Under the pieces are notes generated by a model. That model saw nothing but the letters and a program-made list of their open reading frames with translations. It was not told the origin of the DNA and ran no database searches. Positions 54,852 through 63,271 of a stretch of 64,000 bases of DNA are shown here, one piece after another. Made by a program: the position numbers and the translations under genes. The DNA is taken from assembly GCA_023417935.1 (NCBI GenBank), contig JAEZDY010000009.1, positions 1-64,000 on the forward strand, in the 5' to 3' direction. This DNA comes from Bacteroidota bacterium. Its GTDB lineage: Bacteria; Bacteroidota; Bacteroidia; Bacteroidales; Lentimicrobiaceae. The stretch's first letter is position 1; the number at the start of each line of letters is the position of its first letter.

Positions 54852-54970
54852 CTCTTCTTCCATCCAGACTTTACTGTCGGTACCGGAGTTAAACCGGTTC
54901 AGTCTAAAGTGTTAATTTAGAGTCGCGGACTATACCGCCGGTCGGGATTTACACCCTGCCCTGAAGAATT
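54852..54970 (-). promoter_or_regulatory. FMN riboswitch (RFN element)
   Basis: Read on the minus strand, the region contains the RFN landmarks in order: AGGGCAGGGTGTAAATCCCG, ACCGGCGGTATAGTCCGCGA, a variable stem, CTGAACCGG, CTCCGGTACCGACAGTA and AGTCTGGATGGAAGAAGA, with P1 closed by TCTTC and GAAGA. All conserved blocks match the known aptamer. About 100 bases of leader separate it from the receptor ATG and hold the expression platform, which I could not assign as terminator or RBS sequestration. Confidence 0.97.
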
Positions 54971-55111
54971 CGGGTGCAAAATTATGTCATTTTTTTATAT
55001 ACCTCCAACTCTTCAGTACTTTTTTAATCGGTTTTTATTTAAATTTGCTCTCGCAGTGGCAACATGTAACATTTACAGTTTTGTGTAACATGCTAGCAAA
55101 TTGTTAGTTAA

Positions 55112-58018
55112 ATGCGCCTGTATCAAAGAAATAACGTAAATTGCATGGTCTTTACCGGTAATAAGGGCGTAACTAATTACTCAATGGAGAGAGAAAAATT
55201 GAATAGTATCATCCCTTCACTTTACCAAAATGCTTTCAGGCAGTTGCCTTTTGCCCTGATAATGCTTGATCAGCAACTTGTTATACTTGATGCAAGCATT
55301 CATTTGTACGAAGCAACAGGTTTAGATGAAAAAATCATTAGCCATAATATCTTTGATATTCTGGCTCTTGAGGGTATTGTGAATGTGGCTGACTTTAAGA
55401 AATTTTTAAATCCAACCGGTAATCCTGATGCAATCAAACCCTCCTGTAATGTAACATTCAAGCCTGAATATGCACAAGCGAACATGCCTGGTTTCACTGC
55501 ATCGCCTTTTATGACAGATGAGTCGGGGTATATCATTAAATTACACAGGATTAAGAGCAATGAAGACATCCTTGCCATGTTTCTTGCTGAAGCCTCAGGC
55601 GATCATATTGAATCAGTTAAAGCTCTTGCTGATACTTCGCAGTATCCATTCTGTATCCTGGATTTAAAAAACAAGGCGTACCTTCTAAGAAATAATGCCC
55701 ACATAGAACTTGAAAACAAATTAGTCAATAATAGTAGTCTGGAAGAAATTCCTTATTTGGTTGATAGTGCGCTTCCTTTTAGTGTGTACATTGAAACAAC
55801 AAGGCAATCTACTGTTCCCTTTGTTGAGGAACATGAATATAATGACCGGGAAGGTCAAAAAATCTTTTTCGAAATAAATGGGTATCCGGTTATCTCAAAG
55901 AACCTAAACTATCATTTTGCCATTTTAAACTATAGGGATATAACTACTGAAGTTAAAGCCCGTCAAACTATTGAAGATTACCGAAACGCATTCAAAGAGT
56001 TATTCTCAACACTACCGGGAATGGTATTCAGATGTTTGAATGAAACCAGCTGGACTGTTGAGTATGCAAGTGCAGGAAGTAAAGCGCTTACCGGGTATAA
56101 TGCGGAGGAAATTGTGAACAATAATAAAGTCCGCTATGGCGATCTTATCCATGAAGATGACCGTCAGATGGTGTGGGATGTAATTCAGGAATCAATCAAG
56201 AGAAGGCGCTTTTACGATGTGCGCTACCGCATAATCACCAAAAAAGGCAAAATAAAATGGGTTTCAGAAAGAGGAAAAGCTACCTTCGACCAGCATGACC
56301 AGGTTGTAAGCATCGGAGGCTTTGTAACCGATATTTCTGAAGGCAAACTAGCTGAAATTAGTCTGAAGAAGGAACTGCAGATAAGTGAATCAATTGCACA
56401 GATCAGTATGCAGCTTTTGCAGGATACAGTTACACCAATTCAGATATCAAAGCTGGTGCAGGATTACGTGAAAGTGTTTTCCGGTAGCAACTTCTCTGTG
56501 ATATATTCACCTGATGAGAATGGAGCAGGGTATACGCTTTTTAACCATGCTGCCGAAGATGAAATAATAACTGTACATCCCGAAAATTACACTAACAGTC
56601 AGTTTAAACTGCTTGAGAAGTTCAAGGCCGATCCTAAAGCCTACATTAACAATGAAGAATCATCAATAATTCTTCCGGGATTATGGGATGAAGAAAAAAC
56701 GATTTCACGTCTGATCTGTATACCAGCCTTCACAAATAATAAGCTCTCCGGATTGCTTATCATGGGTGATGCTGAAGAAGATTATACCGAAGAGACCATC
56801 TCAGCGGGACAACGACTTATAAACATGTTCTCCCTTGGTCTTTATAGGCTTAAGGCCGAAGAAACCTTGCAGGACGCCAAAACAAAAGCTGAAGAATCAG
56901 ACCGTTTGAAGAGTTTATTCCTTTCAAACATGTCGCATGAAATCAGGACTCCAATGAACGCCATCGTCGGGTTTGCCGAGATGTTGCAGGACACTGACCT
57001 GAGCCGCGAGCAAAAGAACAAGTTCCTTGATGTAATCATCAAAAGTGGTGATAATTTGCTGAGGCTGATCAATGATATTATCGATATTTCTAAAATTGAA
57101 GCCGGGCAGTTGAAATTTGATTATTCCGATTGCCTGGTGAATGAAATGGTCTATGACCTGGAAACCTACTTTAAGCAGGAAATGATTCGCCAGAAGAAGG
57201 AGCACATTAAGTTATATACCCAACTCGGGCATCCCGAAAGTGATTTTGCATTGCAAACCGACTGTGTACGCTTAAAGCAGATACTCAACAATTTGATAGG
57301 GAATGCCATTAAATTTACTGACGAAGGCTTTATAGAGTACGGATATAAAATTAAATCAGGGTACATTGAATTTTTTGTTCGCGACTCAGGTATTGGAATA
57401 GCACCCGACAAGCAAAAGCTGATTTTTGAACGTTTCGGACAAGTGCAGGAAGCCATATCACGCAATTTGTCTGGAACGGGCTTAGGGTTAACCATTTCAA
57501 AGAACCTTGTTGAAATGCTGGGTGGAGAACTTTGGGTTGACTCAATGCCGGGTGAAGGATCAACTTTTTTCTTTAACCTTCCACTGCGAATAGGAACCAC
57601 CAATACAACAAGGGTGCAGAAGGATGAATCAGAAGAAAACAAACAAACTATTGATCTTCAAGGTAAAACAATATTGGTTGTAGAAGATGTTGATACCAAC
57701 TTTTTCTATATGAGTTCACTCCTTCAGAAACTCAATTGCAAAATTGTAAGAGCAAATAATGGCCAAAAAGCTATTGACATTTGCAAGAACGACTCTTCAA
57801 TTGACCTGGTTTTAATGGATATTGAACTACCGGTGCTTGATGGCTATAAGGCTACTGCCGAGATCAAAAAGTTCAGGCCCGAATTGCCTGTTATCGCACA
57901 AACCGCCTTTGCAATGATGGGCGAGCGTGAGAGAAGCAGAGAAGCAGGATGCAACGACTATCTTGCCAAACCTATACGGAAAGAAGAGTTAATTAAAACC
58001 CTGAAAAAATACATGTAA
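55112..58018 (+). CDS. Soluble hybrid histidine kinase (PAS-GAF-HisKA-HATPase-REC)
   Basis: A 968-residue hybrid sensor kinase without transmembrane segments. N-terminal PAS-like regions (about 30-290), a PAS_3 domain (about 292-415, SWTVEYASAGSKALTGYNAEE), a GAF-like region (about 425-585), HisKA with H609 (SNMSHEIRTPMNAI), HATPase (NLIGNAIKFTDEG, GTGLGLTISKNLVEMLGG) and a receiver with D903. The sensed signal is unknown. The receiver closely resembles the orphan receiver at 6092-6502. The start is uncertain: ATG at 55184 (MEREKLN) is also plausible because the first 24 residues look unstructured. Confidence 0.92.
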   Translation: MRLYQRNNVNCMVFTGNKGVTNYSMEREKLNSIIPSLYQNAFRQLPFALIMLDQQLVILDASIHLYEATGLDEKIISHNIFDILALEGIVNVADFKKFLNPTGNPDAIKPSCNVTFKPEYAQANMPGFTASPFMTDESGYIIKLHRIKSNEDILAMFLAEASGDHIESVKALADTSQYPFCILDLKNKAYLLRNNAHIELENKLVNNSSLEEIPYLVDSALPFSVYIETTRQSTVPFVEEHEYNDREGQKIFFEINGYPVISKNLNYHFAILNYRDITTEVKARQTIEDYRNAFKELFSTLPGMVFRCLNETSWTVEYASAGSKALTGYNAEEIVNNNKVRYGDLIHEDDRQMVWDVIQESIKRRRFYDVRYRIITKKGKIKWVSERGKATFDQHDQVVSIGGFVTDISEGKLAEISLKKELQISESIAQISMQLLQDTVTPIQISKLVQDYVKVFSGSNFSVIYSPDENGAGYTLFNHAAEDEIITVHPENYTNSQFKLLEKFKADPKAYINNEESSIILPGLWDEEKTISRLICIPAFTNNKLSGLLIMGDAEEDYTEETISAGQRLINMFSLGLYRLKAEETLQDAKTKAEESDRLKSLFLSNMSHEIRTPMNAIVGFAEMLQDTDLSREQKNKFLDVIIKSGDNLLRLINDIIDISKIEAGQLKFDYSDCLVNEMVYDLETYFKQEMIRQKKEHIKLYTQLGHPESDFALQTDCVRLKQILNNLIGNAIKFTDEGFIEYGYKIKSGYIEFFVRDSGIGIAPDKQKLIFERFGQVQEAISRNLSGTGLGLTISKNLVEMLGGELWVDSMPGEGSTFFFNLPLRIGTTNTTRVQKDESEENKQTIDLQGKTILVVEDVDTNFFYMSSLLQKLNCKIVRANNGQKAIDICKNDSSIDLVLMDIELPVLDGYKATAEIKKFRPELPVIAQTAFAMMGERERSREAGCNDYLAKPIRKEELIKTLKKYM

Positions 58019-58050
58019 TTAGCCGACAAATTACATGTAATTACATGTAT
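58010..58050. other. Inverted and direct repeats over two convergent stop codons
   Basis: TACATGTAATT at 58010-58020 pairs with AATTACATGTA at 58029-58039, and ACATGTA recurs at 58043. Both convergent genes end in codons for Tyr-Met-stop within these repeats. The 11-bp arms could form a bidirectional terminator hairpin, but no T-tract follows. Confidence 0.5.
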
Positions 58051-60980
58051 CGCGGATCAGCCTGCGGAGGCAGCTTTGCCATTCGCTGCGCATCAACTGA
58101 GGGGTACCCAAAATCATCAGTTACCTTACCCAATATAAGGTAGACACCACGACCACGGGTAGGATATTGCTTCAGTACATCAGGAAACATGACCACATCA
58201 AAGAATTCACCTTCATTGTCAATAAAGGTTACAAACTGCATGATTTCTTTCTTTACAGTACGCACGTATTTAATGGTTACCAGCGCTCCTGCCATACGAA
58301 CCTGTTGCCCCACATGATTCCTCAAAGCTGAAGCCATTATTTCGCCCCTGAACTTCGTTTTGAGCATGTCAAAGTAACTCATACTCACCGGGAAATCAAG
58401 CAATTCCATTTCATCATAAGCATCTTCAACAGGATCGTGCACAAATTGAGGTAACTCCCAGTTTTTTACCCCTTCCCTGAACAGAACTGTTGAAGTGACT
58501 TTTTGAGTCTTACCCAGCATCATGTGTGCCTGCCACAGCAACTGTTGTTTACTGTAACCGGTAAACCTGAAAGCGCCGGTACGTATCAGCAATATGGCCT
58601 GCTCAAGCTGCGGATTTACACGCTGCACAAAATCATCAAGTCCTGTGTACGGACCGTTTTCATCGCGTTCCCTGAAAATATTGTGAGCATGTGTGCTTTC
58701 GAGGCCTGCTATATGCACCATCCCTATATAAATTGTTTTACCTGTTACACTATTAAAATACTTGCCCTTATTCACACATGGCAGCTCAAGATGCGCACCC
58801 CACCGTTTTGCTTCATTAAAGTAAACCCAGCTTTGGTAGTAACCCCCGAAATTATTGGCCACCGCTACCATAAACTCTATAGGATAATATGCTTTGAGGT
58901 ATAAACTTTGGTAGCTTTCAACAGCAAAGGATGCCGAATGTGCTTTTGAGAAAGAGTACCCGGCAAATGATTCTATCTGTCGCCAAACTTCTTTAGTAAT
59001 AGCCTCAGGATGTCCCTGTTGGCGGCAATTGTCAAAGAACTTATCCACTATTTTCTGAAATTCCACCCTCGATCGGTATTTACCACTCATAGCCCTTCTT
59101 AAAACATCGGCATCAGCCAGATCGAGACCGGCAAAGTGATGGCAAATCTTCAACACATCCTCCTGATAAACCATAACCCCGTATGTTTCACTGAGTTGCT
59201 CTTTCATAATTGGGTGAATATATTCAAAGCCGTTTGGATTGTGGAAACGAACAATAAACTCGCGCATCATTCCTGACCGGGCCACCCCCGGACGAATAAT
59301 GGAACTGGCAGCCACCAGGGTAATATAATCATGACATCTCAACTTCGTTATCAGCCCCCGCATACCGGGGCTCTCGATGTAAAAACACCCGGTTGTTTCA
59401 CCACTGCTCAGCAACCGCCTCACTTCAGCATCGGCCTTGAACTTCTGCACCTGGTGTACGTCGATGGTAACACCGCGGTTTTCCTTGATAATTTCCACAC
59501 TTTCCTTTATGTGCCCAATCCCGCGTTGGCTGAGTATATCAAGTTTCTCAAACCCAAGGTCTTCAGCTACATACATATCCCATTGGGTCACCGGCATTGA
59601 TTTTGGGGGCAAGTCGAGCGCTGAGTAATATGTTATAGGCTTTTCAGAAATCAGCACTCCACCGGCATGTATACTCCTGATGTTCGGGAAATCAGTCATG
59701 CGTGTACCTATCTCCATAATCTTTCGGGAAATATGGTCCATCTCTTCAACAGGCGGTGGATCCTCTACCAGTTTGTCGAGCTCACCTTTCGGAAGCCCTA
59801 CAACCTTACCCAGCTCCCTGATGATTGACTTGCCCTTGAAGGTAGAAGTTGCCCCCAGCAGAGCCGTATGCTCCCGTCCATAACGTTTGAATATATAATC
59901 AAGCACCTCATCGCGCTCTTTCCACGAATAATCAATATCAAAGTCGGGCGGACTGCTTCTTTTAGGATTCAAAAACCGCTCAAAGTAGAGGTTCAATTCA
60001 ATAGGATCCACATCAGTAATGCGCAGGCAGTAGGCAACAATGCTGTTAGCTCCGCTGCCCCGGCCTACATGGTAAAAGCCGCGCGACATAGAGTACCTGA
60101 TTATATCCCAGGTAATAAGAAAATAGGCACAAAAGCCCAGCGAATCAATGATATCAAGCTCATGCCTTACCCGTCGTTTAGCTTCTGCATTGTTTTTCCC
60201 GTACCGGTAAATCAGTCCGTCGAGGGCCAGCTTTTCAAGCAGCAACCTGTCGTCGTGACCACTACCGGTAAAGGTTTTCTTGTTCTTTATGGTGGTGAAG
60301 TCAAAGGCAATAGTGCAACGCCCGGTAATTCGTTCTGTATTTCTTATTAGCTCCTTATAATTGGCAAAGATGTCTCTAAGCTGTTTATGCGTCTTCATCA
60401 TACGGTCTGATCCTGCCACCATTTCAGGAGTTAGCCGGGTAAGAAGTATGTTGTTGTCAATGGCCCGCAAATAGCGATGAAGCTCATAACCGGGCTCATC
60501 GGTAAATGCCGCAGGGGAGTGGATGATGTACTTGCCGGGATATTTCGTGTAATCTGAAAGAGGGAGTTTGGTGACGTCAGAAGGGGCAATACCTATGTAT
60601 TCATTTTCAGCCAGCTCAGTTGTTTTGCGACTGCCAAAGGGATATATGACCAAAACATCCCTGAAGGGTGGGGCAGGGCAGGGCAGAGCTGTATGCTGAA
60701 GGTTGCTGCGGCTCATCAGCTCATTAAGTTCCCTGAAACCCTCATTGTTCTCCGCAATGCCCGTGTACAGCCACCGGTTGCCATCATGAAACTCCATTCC
60801 GGCAATGGGCTTGATGCCTTCTTTGTTGCAAGCTTTTACAAAATCAATGATCCCCGTGCTGTTATTTATGTCAGTAAGCAATACCGCATCAGCACCGGCT
60901 TCCCTGGCAATAGAAGGTATTTTATCAACCGGGATGGTGCCGTAACGGAGGCTGTAATATGAGTTAAAAGTTAAGTGCAT
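58041..60980 (-). CDS. dnaE2: Short DnaE-type DNA polymerase III alpha (mutasome type)
   Basis: A C-family polymerase of 979 residues, about 250 shorter than replicative DnaE of Bacteroidota. Catalytic aspartates are D346 and D348 (PPDFDIDY) and D608 (VYQEDV). The N-terminal PHP domain is degenerate: LTFNSYYSLRYG replaces the metal-binding HLH-type opening. Downstream come the fingers, a helix-hairpin-helix region and an OB-fold. It lies 62 bp after dinB, with a LexA-like repressor divergent from both, so it probably serves inducible translesion synthesis. The cassette is visibly richer in G+C than its surroundings. The gene name reflects this role; it could also be called dnaE1-like. Confidence 0.92.
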   Translation of the reverse strand: MHLTFNSYYSLRYGTIPVDKIPSIAREAGADAVLLTDINNSTGIIDFVKACNKEGIKPIAGMEFHDGNRWLYTGIAENNEGFRELNELMSRSNLQHTALPCPAPPFRDVLVIYPFGSRKTTELAENEYIGIAPSDVTKLPLSDYTKYPGKYIIHSPAAFTDEPGYELHRYLRAIDNNILLTRLTPEMVAGSDRMMKTHKQLRDIFANYKELIRNTERITGRCTIAFDFTTIKNKKTFTGSGHDDRLLLEKLALDGLIYRYGKNNAEAKRRVRHELDIIDSLGFCAYFLITWDIIRYSMSRGFYHVGRGSGANSIVAYCLRITDVDPIELNLYFERFLNPKRSSPPDFDIDYSWKERDEVLDYIFKRYGREHTALLGATSTFKGKSIIRELGKVVGLPKGELDKLVEDPPPVEEMDHISRKIMEIGTRMTDFPNIRSIHAGGVLISEKPITYYSALDLPPKSMPVTQWDMYVAEDLGFEKLDILSQRGIGHIKESVEIIKENRGVTIDVHQVQKFKADAEVRRLLSSGETTGCFYIESPGMRGLITKLRCHDYITLVAASSIIRPGVARSGMMREFIVRFHNPNGFEYIHPIMKEQLSETYGVMVYQEDVLKICHHFAGLDLADADVLRRAMSGKYRSRVEFQKIVDKFFDNCRQQGHPEAITKEVWRQIESFAGYSFSKAHSASFAVESYQSLYLKAYYPIEFMVAVANNFGGYYQSWVYFNEAKRWGAHLELPCVNKGKYFNSVTGKTIYIGMVHIAGLESTHAHNIFRERDENGPYTGLDDFVQRVNPQLEQAILLIRTGAFRFTGYSKQQLLWQAHMMLGKTQKVTSTVLFREGVKNWELPQFVHDPVEDAYDEMELLDFPVSMSYFDMLKTKFRGEIMASALRNHVGQQVRMAGALVTIKYVRTVKKEIMQFVTFIDNEGEFFDVVMFPDVLKQYPTRGRGVYLILGKVTDDFGYPSVDAQRMAKLPPQADPRYM

Positions 60981-61042
60981 CAGGGTGTTATCTGCTTATC
61001 ATTTGGGTATCGTGCGGGTTAATTGACACAAACAGACATGTA

Positions 61043-62245
61043 TCATGAATCAGCTTTGAACATGTTTGTTTGCTCTTCATCTTCGTTTCTTCCGAGTGTT
61101 GATGCACGGGTGATGGCTTTTACACCAAACCGATTGCGTATGCGGTCCATGGCCTGGTAAAGACTTATGGTTTCCGGTTGATCGTCGAACATATTTATCT
61201 GTTGAACACCGCTCACCAGGTGGCTGAACTTTATGCCTATCAGCCTGATAAGCATACGACGCTGGTAGAGGCGGTTAAACAGGCTTCGCACCACCGGCAA
61301 CAGCACATGGTCAAATGCCGTGTAAGGTATGCGATGCTGCAACGTATGGGTGTCGAAATTAGCGTAGCGCACCTTTACCGTTACACATGAAGTAAGCTTT
61401 TTCTTACTCCTGAGCTGGAATGATATCTTTTCCACCATCTTCAATAGTAGATCATTGATCATGGGGATGTTTATGGTATCCTGTTCAAAGGTGGTTTCAG
61501 TGCTGATAGATTTCCTTTCCGAATAGGCTTCAACAGCCGAGTGGTCAATGCCATTGGCTTTTTTCCAGATGATGATACCGTTCTTGCCGAGTACCCTTTC
61601 AACCATTTCAATGGGCATATTGCGAAGCGTTTCAATGTAGGCAATGCCCATGGAACGAAGCAACCTGAACGTTTTATCACCAATGCCCGGTATCTTGATT
61701 ATAGAAAGCGGATCGAGGAACGAATGAATGCGCGGGGCTTCAACCTGTAGCTCGCCGTTGGGCTTGGCCTGTCCGGTGGCTATCTTCGAAACTGTTTTAT
61801 TTATGGAAAGCCCGAATGAAATAGGCAGTCCTGATTCCCTTATGATGCGCTCACGCAGCTCATGGCTCCACTTCAGTGAACCAAAGAACCTGTCCATCCC
61901 GGTTATGTCAATATAATGCTCATCAATAGAGGCCTTTTCATACATAGGCGACTCTTCGGCAATAATGTCGGTAACCATGTTTGAGTAGTAACTGTACTGC
62001 TCCATATCGCCGCGTATCACAATAGCATCAGGGCAAAGTGCCCTTGCCATCCTCATGGGCATGGCTGAATGCACCCCAAAAGTACGTGCCTCATAGCTGC
62101 ATCCTGCTACCACGCCACGGTCCGACATGCCTCCCACAATCACCGGAAGGCCGTTTAACTTACTGTTATTCAACCGCTCAACCGCCACAAAGAAAGTGTC
62201 GAGATCAAGATGAACTATTGTTCTGTTCTCTAAATTGGGCAGCAT
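61043..62245 (-). CDS. dinB: DNA polymerase IV-like Y-family polymerase
   Basis: A Y-family translesion polymerase of 400 residues. The catalytic acids are D14 (VHLDLDTFF) and D108-E109 (KASIDEHYID). The helix-hairpin-helix IKIPGIGDKTFRLLRSMG and little-finger domain follow. Two clamp-binding-like pentapeptides are visible: QINMF (349-353) and QTNMF (392-396, near the end). It is the first gene of the dinB-dnaE pair and divergent from the HTH-S24 regulator. The active site is complete, so it is not an ImuB-type dead polymerase. Confidence 0.94.
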   Translation of the reverse strand: MLPNLENRTIVHLDLDTFFVAVERLNNSKLNGLPVIVGGMSDRGVVAGCSYEARTFGVHSAMPMRMARALCPDAIVIRGDMEQYSYYSNMVTDIIAEESPMYEKASIDEHYIDITGMDRFFGSLKWSHELRERIIRESGLPISFGLSINKTVSKIATGQAKPNGELQVEAPRIHSFLDPLSIIKIPGIGDKTFRLLRSMGIAYIETLRNMPIEMVERVLGKNGIIIWKKANGIDHSAVEAYSERKSISTETTFEQDTINIPMINDLLLKMVEKISFQLRSKKKLTSCVTVKVRYANFDTHTLQHRIPYTAFDHVLLPVVRSLFNRLYQRRMLIRLIGIKFSHLVSGVQQINMFDDQPETISLYQAMDRIRNRFGVKAITRASTLGRNEDEEQTNMFKADS

Positions 62246-62262
62246 AATTTTTTTTCCTGCGT

Positions 62263-62296
62263 TTTGTTAAAGTTGTTTTTTCTTATCGTATCTTTG
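62263..62296 (+). promoter_or_regulatory. Promoter of the LexA-like repressor
   Basis: TATCTTTG at 62289-62296 is a perfect -7 element; TTTG at 62263-62266 lies 22 bases upstream, slightly longer than ideal. It overlaps the palindromic operator. Confidence 0.65.
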
Positions 62297-62313
62297 ATTA
62301 GTTATTAATCAAA
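62293..62313. promoter_or_regulatory. Palindromic operator of the SOS-like cassette
   Basis: TTTGATTA and TAATCAAA form a perfect 8-bp inverted repeat around a 5-base spacer, in the divergent dinB/repressor region. Its left arm shares four bases with the -7 box of the repressor promoter, so binding would block transcription. Binding by the adjacent repressor is inference. Confidence 0.75.
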
Positions 62314-62356
62314 CTTGCGACTACAATATAATCATTTATTTCATAACGTACAACAA

Positions 62357-63190
62357 ATGAGGAATATTTTTAGCTCGAACATTAAAATTTTACGTAAGAG
62401 GCGCAAGCGTACCCAGGATGATGTTGCCATAGCTCTGAAAATGAAACGTTCAACATTGAGCGGATATGAGAACGAAGTTGCCCAGCCTGCCATTGATGCC
62501 CTGGTGGCCCTTTCCAAGTATTATGGAGTTTCAATTGACACACTTGTTAAGGTTGACCTCTCCAAACTTAGTGAGAGTGAACTTTCACAGCTTGAGCGCG
62601 GCTATGATGTATTTATCAACGGCAGCAAGCTCAGGGTGCTCGCAACCACGGTTGACAGTACAAACAATGAGAATATAGAAGTGGTCAACCACAAGGCATC
62701 AGCGGGTTACCGTACAGGCTTTGCTGATCCTGAGTATATTAAGGTGTTACCCACCTTCCACATGCCATTCCTTTCAAAAGAAAAGAAATATCGCACCTTC
62801 CAGATCAGCGGTGACTCAATGCATCCTATTCCCGACGGATCATGGGTTACAGGGGAATTCGTTCAGAACTGGAACCTCATACGCGATAACATGCCATACA
62901 TCATCCTTACTATTGACGATGGCATTATGTTCAAAGTGGTTCATAACGACATAAAAACCAGTGGAAAGCTGAAGCTTATTTCCCTCAATCCGCTTTATGA
63001 ACCGTATGATATTGATGCCAAAAGCATCAGGGAAGTATGGAAATTTGTGCATTATATAGCCAATGCCATGCCGGAACAAAACACACGCAATGATGAATTG
63101 GCACTGACCGTTGCCTCCCTCAAGCGCGATATGGATAAACTCAAACGTCAAATGATCCCGTCGCAGGGTAAGTTGCTGTTTGAGGAGTAA
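62357..63190 (+). CDS. LexA-like HTH-XRE/S24 autoproteolytic repressor
   Basis: A 277-residue repressor: an XRE helix-turn-helix (about 8-65, KRTQDDVAIALKMKRSTLSGYE), a linker with an Ala-Gly site A116-G117 (ASAGYR), an S24 peptidase domain with S154 (ISGDSMHP) and K193 (IMFKVV), and a coiled-coil tail. This matches CI/LexA-type repressors that self-cleave on RecA filaments. Start at 62357 is chosen because the longer frame begins with TTG at 62315, next to the palindrome. Bacteroidota often use such HTH-S24 regulators beside polymerase genes. Confidence 0.92.
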   Translation: MRNIFSSNIKILRKRRKRTQDDVAIALKMKRSTLSGYENEVAQPAIDALVALSKYYGVSIDTLVKVDLSKLSESELSQLERGYDVFINGSKLRVLATTVDSTNNENIEVVNHKASAGYRTGFADPEYIKVLPTFHMPFLSKEKKYRTFQISGDSMHPIPDGSWVTGEFVQNWNLIRDNMPYIILTIDDGIMFKVVHNDIKTSGKLKLISLNPLYEPYDIDAKSIREVWKFVHYIANAMPEQNTRNDELALTVASLKRDMDKLKRQMIPSQGKLLFEE

Positions 63191-63203
63191 CACTTTGAAA
63201 TAA

Positions 63204-63242
63204 AAAGAGTGCTTAACGCTGATTTTGCCTTAAGCACTCTTT
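63204..63242. terminator. Bidirectional terminator
   Basis: A stem of about 12-13 bp (63204-63215 with 63230-63242), with A-rich and T-rich flanks on both sides, between the convergent repressor and porin genes. Confidence 0.85.
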
Positions 63243-63271
63243 AAACTGTAGGATTAAAAACGCTCTTTTTC

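Noticed and set aside
62315..62356. TTG start adding 14 residues to the repressor
   Set aside because: It begins 2 bp after the operator palindrome and lacks the XRE domain's usual N-terminus; the ATG at 62357 fits better.
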